Shown: positions 1-11,700 of the stretch, one piece after another
Position numbering within the stretch: the first letter of the stretch is position 1
How the letters are laid out: every line of letters begins with the position of its first letter
Assembly (NCBI GenBank): GCA_963855995.1
Contig: OY979718.1
Location: 23,428,282 to 23,492,281, forward strand
Direction: 5' to 3'
Origin: Muricea muricata
Lineage: Eukaryota > Cnidaria > Anthozoa > Malacalcyonacea > Plexauridae
DNA: 64,000 bases
Made by a program: the position numbers and the translations under genes
Notes under the pieces: model-generated
Database searches by the model: none
Seen by the model: only the letters and a program-made list of their open reading frames with translations
What the model was told of the DNA's origin: nothing

Positions 1-1285
1 GATCAACGTCTGTCAACATTTTGAGAAAGTTTGCTTTGCCATATATCTACAAAACTAACAATGATGGATTTCTGGTAAGCAATAATGATTCCAAAATATA
101 CCTTAACTACTGTCATGGAAGAAACGTTCGAAACTGGATTAAGCGAAAAGTGCATGAAAGCACAACGGAATTTTCATGTTTTGTCAGACAAGTAAGCCGA
201 GATCAACATGATAATGCCCTAATGCTGAGAAAAGACTTCTGCTGAATGATTTTAGGTACCTGTCAAAGAAGTGGTAGAACGATTATTTAGATCCGTATTA
301 TTAACGACCAACACATCTTTATATGTGCTTAAATGTGCAAAAGAGACCTCTGATCCCTATTTCTGCTGTTACCAGCAGAACTCGTTCACTTTACCACTTT
401 TTTGTTGACTCCTTAGCCTCGCCGGATACATAATATCATTGAAATCAATAATTTATTATAAAGACTGCCATCGGATATTATGTATTCTGTAATCTGATTG
501 GCTCGCTACTTGTAGGAAATTAGCTCATAATCCTACTAGTAAAGAAAACAAGATGGCGGCCAAAGTTTTCGATCGCAAAAAATCTTGTTTCGAGCATTTT
601 GGCAGCCTTTCTTGGCCATATGTACAACAAAAACTTAGATAAAATTTTTGAAGGTTAGTACTTGATTTAAATGTCACATAAACAAGTATAAAGTACAGTT
701 TTTTGCGAATTAATACTGAATAAGTCTCCCGAATGCTGGAAAAGATTATAATTGTCTTGAATTGCTATAATAACAAAAAATTTGCTCAGTTTTGAGGTCA
801 GGTGTCGTCCACGACATTTATATTTTTTAAGAATTTCAAACCTTTGGAAAAATTTGTTTGAAGCACAATTTTAAATAACGATAAGTAGTGTTTTATGCGG
901 TATTAACTGAAGTTGTTTACATTGCTAAACTGACTCCACTGGGAAGTTTTTTTGGGAGCAGTTGTTATTCTACTCGCTCTTGTCGTATATGAGCGATAGC
1001 CAACTCAGTGCCACGCACCTCGAGTTCGTAGAATAACTGTTAAGTAACTCATCCATGCATTTTCCAAGCTTTATCATGCTGATTTCGTCTGCCTGTCAAA
1101 AGGACAACCTTCCGTTGTGCTTTCAACCATTTTTTACCTCAATCTAGTTCCAAATGTTCATTCCAGGACACCAGTGGAGGTACTTTCAGAATTATTATTG
1201 CTTACCAGGAATCCATCATTGCTAGTTTTGAAGATATATGGCAAAGCAAACATTCTCAAAATGTTGACAGACGTTACGACCAGTT
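1..1285. repeat. Inverted repeat with coding-like arms
   Basis: The first 225 bases are repeated in inverted orientation at about 1060-1285. Both arms can be read as the same degenerate peptide, with residues FALPYI, NDGFLVSNN and ESTTE shared when the right arm is read on the minus strand. The conserved reading suggests that a protein-coding segment was duplicated head to head, or that the arms are long terminal repeats of an element whose left end lies at the window edge. Between the arms is non-coding sequence with a small AT-rich hairpin near 423-490. I do not recognise the protein. Confidence 0.55.
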
Positions 1286-1526
1286 TCCTTCAAACGCCCA
1301 ATACCTCTCATTCTTATCCATTTTAGAAGTCCAGAATCCCTCTTTTCCGCCGTTCCACGTATTCTTTGAAAAATCTTCCAACTATATGGCACCAAGTTCG
1401 TTTATTTTCTAACTAAAACATTCTCTTGTTGTTACGTATGCTGTTTTTGGTTAAAGAATGTCGTTTCTACTTCCAAAGAAGTCCTATCGTGTTATCATAT
1501 TTTTGAAACTAATAGCGTGGTCCACC

Positions 1527-2502
1527 CAGTGAACTCAATATAACTGGAAGGCTACCTTCAGTTAAGCCGGTAATACAGGATTTGAAGCCAAATTTTGCGG
1601 GAAATGACCCCCAGACACGCGTGTCTGGGGGTCATTTCACGCGAGTTCAGCTTCGCGACAGTCTCGCGTGCTAATTACAATGAGTGATGAATTACAAACT
1701 GGTATTTTTTCGCTATGAAAAGTTTTTTTTTGGCCTGAAAGCAAGTCATATTCTGCGTTGATACCGAAATGATAAAGGGAAATCAAGATTCTTATAATGA
1801 TAAGTTGTAATATGGAAACAGGAGCTCGAAAAGACCTCAGGTCAGTTCAAAATATTGGGATTATTTCAACAAAGTTTTTGTAATTCGGATATTTGAATAT
1901 TTGCTTTTTGGAAAAAAATTTTTGCCGCAGTTCCTTGATCTTAGACTTAAATCAATGAAGTTTCTGAATAATTGAGCCATAGATGTGCGAAAAGAGTAAA
2001 AAGTTTTCGAAAACTCGCATCGAAAAGTCTTGTAATATCTTTCGGAATGTGGGAAAAAGTAATCGCGGTTTGCAAAATTTTGTATCATTAAATATGAGTA
2101 GTCAAAACTGTGCTTATGTTGGTTTTTATTTATATTTGTCTTAGAGCACTTGAAATGCGTATAAGCTACACTAATTAAAAGGAAAAAATAACTTCGAAAA
2201 CGAAATAACTTTGGCCGCCGTGACGATCGCCACTCTTGGCTGTACGCTTTCGTGTAAAAATTGCTTTCTATTTAAATGAATTTGGTCAAGAAGGTTAAGT
2301 TTGAAAGATAGTCATTTGACCATTATTTTGATTACATTTTGTCAAAACTTTAGAAGTGTTTCAGCCCATTTTTGACAGTTATCGGCTGGCTTTTGTATAC
2401 ATTCCTTAGATGGCCGCGCATGTTTTTTCTGATGGGGGCTTGGTGATGTTTGGCTTCAAATTTCCCGCCTCAGGTAGCCTTCCAGTTATATTGAGTTCAC
2501 TG
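1527..2502. mobile_element. Non-autonomous hAT-like DNA transposon
   Basis: About 30 bp of near-perfect terminal inverted repeat starts CAGTGAACTCAATATAAC on the left and is mirrored at the right end. The flanking 8-mers GGTCCACC (1519-1526) and GATCCACC (2503-2510) match at 7 of 8 positions, as expected for a hAT target-site duplication. The interior has no credible transposase ORF. It lies immediately upstream of the exon at 2726, probably in an intron of the ILEI-domain gene. Confidence 0.6.
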
Positions 2503-2725
2503 GATCCACCTGAAATATGGAGCAACGCCATATTTTTTTAGTCATGTGACTAACATCAAATATCAACATAGCAAAGATCTTCTCACAACTTTGTTATGAT
2601 GTTCGTAAGTTTTAATGAATAGCACTGCTCATTTTGAATACGTACGGCATAAATATCTTATAAAACTAATACCATGGTTCGCACTGTATGAAGCAAGCCA
2701 TTAATTTTTTCTAATATTTTTCCAG

Positions 2726-5700
2726 AAAAATTATCATCGCAGCGGTTAAAGATGAAGGTGCAAAAGCATTGACAGATGACACATACGATGCTCTGTCTAG
2801 GATTGTTGGAACACCGGTTTCAAAGTTTGACTATAGAGGATCTTTCGCAATGATTGGATTCTCGGAAGAAATTAAACCTTTATTTGTAAAACACGTAAGT
2901 AATTTTTTAATAGCCAATAATACCATTATCTTCAAGGGCTTTCCGGCTTAGTAAATCTATTGACTAAATTAACTAGACTGCATTTCCTTTCCTTTTTGGC
3001 ACTTGCAAACGCAACCAGTGGAAAATAAACATGCTTAATATAATGCATGTATTTTAATAAAAATAAGCATTGGATGAGGTTTGTTTGATATGTAGGGGTT
3101 GTATAATGGTCAGTAGTGACATGGGATTTAAAATAGGGAGTGCTGTTTAACAGTCACGAGGAGCCGAATAACCATCTTATCGCATGATAGATTGCTTATA
3201 AATCTGTAGGTAATAGAATAACTGATTAAAGTTGAGTTTAATGACCATGTAATGTTTTTAAAACTAATCCGCTAGTTATCACACTTATTATATGATCTGC
3301 GTTCACTGTACAAAATCCACGCACGCGATTGGTCAAAATCAATCACGAGTCTTTTGAGTGCAGAATTGACAATAACGGACGGAAAACGTGCATTATTTAT
3401 TTAAAATGGCTAAAAATCGATGAAATGAAGAAAAATTTCACTAGATTTAAGACCAAGAAGTTAAACACCTAAAAGTACGACAAGAGAAATAAAGTGTAGC
3501 AAAGATGTAGCCGTACGGTATTTAAATTAGTGCCAGCAGTGAACTCAGATCACATATTAAATGAATTTAATATATGATCTTCGTTCACTGCTCAAAATCC
3601 GCGCACGCAACTGGTCAAAATCGATCACGTGTGTTTTGGTTACCTGGCAACAACGAGTCGTTTGAGTGCGTTACGCACGAAAAGTGTGCTGTATTGAAAA
3701 TGGCCAGGAGTAAAACGTCAAGAAAACTGTATTTACAAGTGGATAAAGCTATAAGTTGATGAAAATATCGATGAATTCTACTATAAAGACCAAAAAGGAA
3801 AACAATCTTGAGAATTTCTATCGTCAAAGGTAATTGAACTTAGTAAACACTGATTATTCTCATTTTTTTGGTCTGTGAACTCTCGCATAAAAGTTCATTT
3901 AACAGGCTATTTTTTGACGTATCGTTGTGTTTATTTGCTTGACTCAGCTTGTAAAGGTTGTTCGCTACAATTCTTCAAATTTGTTGTACTTTTTTCACGT
4001 ATAATGTTTTTAAAATTCGATTTGTTTTATTTTGTTTTGGTAGCGAAAGCGTACGCCTTTCATGGGCGGATCTAGGATGCTTTCATACCTTAGGCAAAAT
4101 TTTCGTAAGACGACCACGCCCAAGTGAATATTCGCAAGTTCTTTATCGTCGTACCTCCCCCCCCCCTCCCCCCACCCGAAAAGACACGGACAAACACATT
4201 TCAACCATTAATAGGATATTGCATTTTTAATCATGATAGATAGATTTACACTCATATACATATTAACACAAATGATGTACATTTAGTACATGTATATTTT
4301 GAACTAACTGTTTGGCCCAATATCAGGGCTCATCAGCATGCCTAGGAACAAAGGTTAATGTAGTTCCGGGACTGGCAGCCTACCTACTGGCTAGCTTTGC
4401 CCATTCTTTTTTCCATCCTGGTCATTCTAACCCTTTATTTCATCCCATACTTAACTAAACCTATAGTATTATCCTAACCACTAGCCTAACCTGGCCTAAC
4501 CTATCCTAAGCTGATTCTTAAAACCAAGCCAACCAATGATGTTACTTAAATTATATTAAATTTGTTACGTAAATTATAATTAATTCAGAAAAGAATATTA
4601 AAATCTCCTAACATTACCTCTAAACATAATTTTGTGTCATCAAACAAACAGTAATAATAGGATCGTATTACAACTGTGACCGTGTAATCATGTCCTGTAA
4701 ATTTTAATATTTACTACACGCATGTTATTTAAATTTACAATAGAAATTTTGCATAAATTTATCCCAAGGAACCCACAATGTATTGTCAACTTGGCTAGAT
4801 GAATAAAAGACTAATCTCTATATTGTAAATACACTATATTACAATTGACAATCACATTACTCACCTCAAGGCAACGTAAAATGTGCTCTTGTCTCTTCGC
4901 ACATGTTCTGGCACAAAGGTTGTCTCGGCCATATTAGAGAGTTTACGATTCACAACGCGACTTGCTCGAAGCGCAATGTAACTTTTTAGCTTTAAAACAA
5001 GCGCTGAGCATTTTTGATATAATAATATTTCAATGCTACTTCAAGTAATATTAAGCACTGCAACGTTTGACCCTTACGAACTGGGTTAAATCACGTGGTT
5101 AAATAAACGGCTCTGAAAATCACAATTGGCTCCCACGTTGCTCTAAGGACGCAATAATCCTTGGTTTAATGTCGTGTTGAGAACGACAACGCCGTTGAGA
5201 ATTCCTCTGGGACCATAAACCACTCACAGTTTGAACAAATTTACTTGTTTTGAAACTGCGTCATCGAGCTGCCTCGTCGCAGATCGTAAACTCTTTAATG
5301 TTGCAATACAGCGACTTTCCAGTCAAAGGAAAGTGTTCTCCCGTTTTAAGCATTCGAATACTAGCAAGCCGTAAAGACAATTCGGTGTAAACTTTCCTCA
5401 AAACATCCATATACATCGCTATTTTGTAGCGCAGTTGAAACGCGTAAGGCTTGCCTGAGTTGACATTGCTGAAGTTGTTCTGTCTAAACCAATCAGATTC
5501 TGCGATTTTGCCAAAGTTCACGTCACCATTTGCCTAACTTCATGCTTCTGAACCAATCAAATGCTGCCGCACAATGACGTTTGCCTAAGTTGGGACTTCT
5601 GCGCCAATCAGATTTCATAATTATGCCTAAGTTCGTTACCCCCCCCCCCCGGATTTTTGGGGGGTTAGTTCCTTTCAAAATAGAAATCGGGTCAAATCAG

Positions 5701-8700
5701 GCAAATTTCTTTGTGATCGAGACAGTGAACTCACGGTATATGAAACGCGAATGCTCGTGTTCTGTTCCGAACAATATAATACCGGATTAAATCAATGAAT
5801 TTATTAACGTTGACTCGCATTATAATTTTACAGTAAAACTACAGCTCATTAGTAATTCAAGAATGTCAGAGATTTTATACCTTAGACAGGCGCCTAACTT
5901 GCCTAACACTGGATTCGCCCATGCCTTTTGCTTGCGAGCACGACCAGTGAACTCAGATCATATATTAAATGTGTTAGAGACTGTTAAGTTCGTGTTTTCT
6001 TTACAAATACACGCACTTGCTGAATGTACAATGAACTCAAAATTTTGTATACTGCACTCGGCCACAGCGGCCTCGTTTCGTTCATTAGAGACCTTTAGCA
6101 TTGCGTTTTTTTTTTAACCGCAAACCTCAAGAAATCACGTGACCAGTCCTTGGCGTCGCGTTTGACGTACATTTCTGGCGTTTTCGACGGCAAAGTATAG
6201 GATTTCAGGTAAGTCGATTATCTCGCGTATATCTGTTGTTGGTATACAGAAGAAAGTGTGTTCTTTCACTTGCAATATAACTTGGTGTTGTAAATATTGC
6301 TGTTTAGTTTAAAACTATCACAAACATCGAGCATCACTTACCATGAATGAAATTCAATATGGCGGCTGTTCTTACAATTCAACACAACAATAAGCGTTGC
6401 AAATAAAAAAAGTAAAACAATATAAACAATACCTTCTTGCTGCCGCCATGTCTATTGCCCAAAATTCCGCTACACGTTTTGAAAAAAAACGCTTTGCTAA
6501 AATGTCGCAACTTTGACGGAAAACGTCAAACGCGAAACTGCAATTTGACGTTTGCGGTACCCCGCAAAAACGCAATGCTAAAGGTCTCTATTGTACATTC
6601 AGCTCGTGCGTGTGTTTGTAAACAAAACACTCACAATAGTCTCTAACCCTTAAGTACAATGAACTCCCAATTTTCTTTATACTGCACTCGGCGGCCTCGT
6701 GCAATACAAAAATTTTTTCGATCATGGTACATTCAGCTCGTGCGTTATTTGTAAACAAAAACTTACAAGAGTCCTTAACCCTTAAATAACATTAAAAAAA
6801 CAGTTGGATATGAGGTATAACACTTCATTTGGAACAATGAAAATTGGATGTGTTATGCGATAAGCGCAATGATCAAGATCGGGCTTACTAAGTTGTAATA
6901 TTATTGGAGGACGTCCTCATGGGAAAAAAGTGACGCTGAAAGGCGGACTTTGTTCCGCGCTGATGCCATCTCTATGACAACTGGTCAGCTATTCTCATGC
7001 GAATTACCACTGACCAATGATTTCGATCGAACAATGATTTTACAGAGGTCCCCCCCCCCCGATAGTAAGCTATAAATTCTACTTTTAAAATAAAACAGCA
7101 TCAATTTTGTCCGGTATATGGATGCCATCGAAGAAAGACAAGAGAAAATGTTTGTTCTCACTGGTAAGAGTTTTAATATAACGTCACCTCTACAAAAAAT
7201 TCTAAACTATTGAACATTGAACAGAAATTTATCGTAAATATAAAGCCGCAAGACATTTATGTTTTATTTCAAAGATCTTTTTCCCATAATTTTAAACCAG
7301 TTTTACTATGTAAACGCTAAATAATAGCAGTTAAACTAGGTGAAGTGCAGTTTAATTTGTACAGGGAATTGCACTGTACTACAAGAAATATTCAAAGTCC
7401 CGTAAAAGTATAAACACTACACATCATATGTATTACTTAACAATACACTGCACTCACTGCCGGAATAGCCTGTCTATTGCTCCAGTTGAAGATGTCATAA
7501 TACATGCTTCCCTCATTCTGTCTAGGTGAATATCTTCACCCATAGCACCATTCATTGGTTTCAAAGTGAATATTGACCAGACAACTAGAAATTGGCCACA
7601 TATCAGCGTGAAACTGACGAGATAAAATGCAGAAGCTACAATCTTACTATATTCTCCAGCTTATGATTAAGTGAAGATTCATATAAATCTGCCATAATTA
7701 TTTACGATAGAATATCTGAGAGTGACAATTTTGATGCAAGATGGCCTACACTTCAAAGTTAATGGTTAAAACCTACTGTAGTTAGATGCAAAGATGAAGC
7801 AAAATGTTGGATTTTTTACATAGATGCTTATGCATGAATGCATACAATTTTGCACACTGTACACCAAAGTCTGCTAAAACCATAATGAATTTCCCTTAGT
7901 GAAGCCGTTTGCTTACAAACTGAATGTCTGTAATAATTAGAAAATGGAATACAACATCTTCAAACTAAAATTGAATTTAAATATGGGTGTGCAAGTAAAA
8001 CCTAGATTTCCGAATATAACTTCCTTGAGGGAATATGAAGGTTTTTAACAATAACCTAATGCAGTTTGCTGTTCATAGTACATGAAATGTTTATCTTTAC
8101 CGTGGAATATTTCTATATTCAGGTAGGAAAGAATAAGATCGCGGTATTGACAGTGGATGAACAAAATGACACGTCACATGAAAAGCATAGTTTAGTGCAA
8201 ATAATATCAACAAACAAAGACAGTTTTAGTGACGAAGCATCAAGTTTGTGGGTGGTAATTAGAGACACATCTGAACAGACAATGGCAAAATGTTATTAAT
8301 TTGGAAATTCAAATGTGATTGATCACATTGCAATGCAAAATACATATCAGTAAATTATTTTGTACAGGTTAACTTATGCATTTAAGCTTTATCAATAGTT
8401 AATAATTACTACTGAATATGAATAATGTATATTTTAAATATTCAAATACTATGAAAGTGTAATAAAATTCATGAACCGCACGAAGTTTGTAACTTCTTTT
8501 TCAACGAAATTTGCAATTATCAATGGATCATATCTGGGGCAATCCGGGCTCAACGGTAACTTCCTTGATGTAACAACGAATTTCAATCGTATAATTCTCT
8601 TGATTAATTTCTATATTATTATATTTAGTATAATTCTCTTTATTTTGGGCACTGATAAAAGTGATAATCTCACATGTGAGATTATTTATGATAATTTCAC

Positions 8701-11700
8701 ATGTAAAAATTATCGCTTTTCAAACAATCTCCAATCATAGCTTCTGGACATTTTACATTGGTGGAAAACCTGTAGTTTATATAATAAAAAAGTTCTACAC
8801 TCAAAATAAATCTGGTATTTCCGCGCACCCATGTATTATTCTCTATATATTATAGTTCTATTTTATTCTATCGATGCGCATTACAATAAGGGCCTTGTTA
8901 CATATTTACACACAAATATATATTTTTAGCACGTTTTTCTCTGTTAAAATCTCTGGTTATCGTTTCAACGTATCCCTTGTCTCCTTTCACATGCAACTCA
9001 GTTCGATTCGGACTACTGACTACCAATTACTTAGCTGTCAATCACATCTGTTTCTTATTAATTTCAAAGTTAATATCAACCTTAATTTAAGTTATTGAGT
9101 TTGTCTGCTCAGCGGAACAATATCTATAAACTAAAGATAAAAAGAAGATAGAAGAAATTTTACACTCCAAGGGAAAGTTAATTATGCATGAAAGCACATG
9201 AAACACACAACCTCATTGCCATGCAGGGTTTTGCAATAGGGATTGATAATGCGCAACATATATAGTAATTCATAAAGCTATTTTGAACCCACCTATGAAT
9301 CCAGCAGTCGCATACCCACTGTAACATATTCACTCAATGGAAAATATTAGTTATGTGTACACTGTGCCAGTTTGATTGGACAAGAATGCTCCTACTTAGT
9401 AATGCAACAAGTCATTTTATATCTGACAATAGTAAACACCCCAAAGATACGAGTCTTTTACAGTCATATTAGTAATAATAGTCTAAATAATTTAAAACAT
9501 AAAAAATTATACAGTAAGAAAAAATTAAGTGTAGGTGACTACTTAATACTGGTGCACAAACTACACTGGTCCTGCATTTAAATAGACACAAATAATAATT
9601 GCGCATGAAAAAAAAATGACTTAAAAGATAATTAGACGAGAAAAAAGCATGCAGAAATTGGTACAACTAATATACACTATACAGAAAACGGGCAAGTCAC
9701 GGTGATTTTTTTTTCAGGTTTTAGACATAGTGTTTCTGTTAAAATGAGAATTTACCAGACTTGGTCAGTGGTAACTCGCATGAGAATAGGACCAGCTGTC
9801 ATGGAGATGGCATTAGCAAGGACCAATATTCGCCCTGTTTTCGGCGTGACTTGCTTGACTGAAGGAAAGACAGGAGCACGTTCTCCTGCAATATTATAGC
9901 TCAGTGGTCGAGCTAGGAGTTATCGGAGCCGAAGCCGAGGCTGACAACTCTTGTCCTGACTTTGATGCTTCCCGTTTTCCGAAATTCAAAATTCCTCAAT
10001 GATTTCCGAAAAACCGAATTCCACAATGATATACGTACAGTGCAAAGTAAATACTAACATTGAAAATACCGCATTCTCTACCAGCATCGCGTTTCTCTGT
10101 CTTTCTCTACCTGTAGGCGGCAGTCTCAAAAGACAGATATCCCATTTATCCACATGCACCTGCTACCTGCAGGTATACAGTTGAGATATATGTAGCTATA
10201 TGCAACGTCATAATTACATATAGTTAAGTTATATCTTTGTTTCAAAAACTCATTAATAATTCATAAACATAACACAAAAGAAATGCATCTTTAATTAATA
10301 TTTCTACTACACTTAAAATTACTTGCTGGGCACTAATATTCACATTCAGATTACGTTTTCCACCTGGTATTTCAATTGGTCTTTCAATTTCAATCGGCTG
10401 AATTTTACACAATTAGTACATTTTCCACTTCTAAAGCTCCAATATACACACTGGATACAGTGAAATTTAACTAACAATTCAAACGTACAACTTTACTTTT
10501 TCGATACTACGTTTACATTAAACGTTATAGCAGCTATTAAAACACGAATTTCTCATAAAACTTGATGACGTATTTGAGCTATAGTAGATTTGCCTCGTTT
10601 GATGAAGATTATATATCGGCATTAATATCTGAAAAATGTAATAAAAGCACCAGGGCCGAAACTGAAGCGTTAATTGGGGGGGGGGTATATTCATATATTC
10701 GCGTTCTGCCCGACGAATTTCTTTTGAAATCAGTTGTCATTACCGATGATTTCAAAAGAAATTCGTCGTGCAGAACGCGAGTATATGAATATGCGCCTCC
10801 CCCCCCCCCCCCCCAATTAACGCTTTAGTTTCGGCCCTGAAAAGCACCAAATCTTAGTATCAAAAATCTTTTTCAAGAGTATCTTCACCACAAGAACACC
10901 ACTAAACGTTTTAAGCAGAGGAGATTAGACAGCTGACATGTGAATTTCTCGGCCAATCAAATTGCGCTATTTTAGGATATATAAAACTTTTATGGTCTAT
11001 CACTACTTTATAACAAAGTTTGGTTTGCAGTTCAAATATATAAGACTATTAAATTGGTGTAATAATAATATACTTGTGTTGATGTGAGTTATTGTAGATT
11101 TTTATTACAAATCAATTTGAAGTGTTGAAAATAAACTTAAATTTCTCTATATGTCCTGCACAAAATATCAACTCCAAACCAACTGACTTTTAATGCTTTT
11201 CTATGCAATGCGCGTTATTTCATTTTTGCATAGTTTTATGAATTAAAAAGTTAGTTTCACAAATATTTATGAACTGAGGGATAATTATATGGAGAGAGCC
11301 AGTAGCGTCGCCAGAGCGATAAGAGAGGGGGGCATATTTATATACTCGTGTTCTGCACAATTAATTTCTTTTGAAGTCGATTTGATTTCAAAAGAAATTA
11401 ATTGTGCAGAACACGAATATATGAATGTGTCCCCCTCACTTATCGCACTGGCGACGCCGCTGGAGGGAGCTGCATAAGTAAAAGAAATAAAGAATCTCTG
11501 CTTTACATAGTAAAAATACCATAATATAATGGTGCAAACAGTAGCATAATTATAAATTGAAGACACCTCATTGATCCATTTAGTAAAATTTTGGAAAGCA
11601 TTTATTATATCATTTTTCGATCACCTACTCTGACTGACAATTTATGTTCTTACAAAAAGCAGCCTAAAACTTGACATCTTACAGATTGTGTCAAACAAAC

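Noticed and set aside
541..660. Small ORF starting ATGGCGGCCAAAGTTTTC followed by a GTTAGT donor-like site
   Set aside because: The frame meets a TAA before the donor and the stretch lies in repeat-like sequence; no evidence that it is an exon.
9896..9950. tRNA-like start: TAGCTCAGTGGTCGAGC resembles an A box
   Set aside because: No B box (GGTTCGA) at the right distance and no cloverleaf could be drawn; at best an old tRNA-derived SINE fragment.
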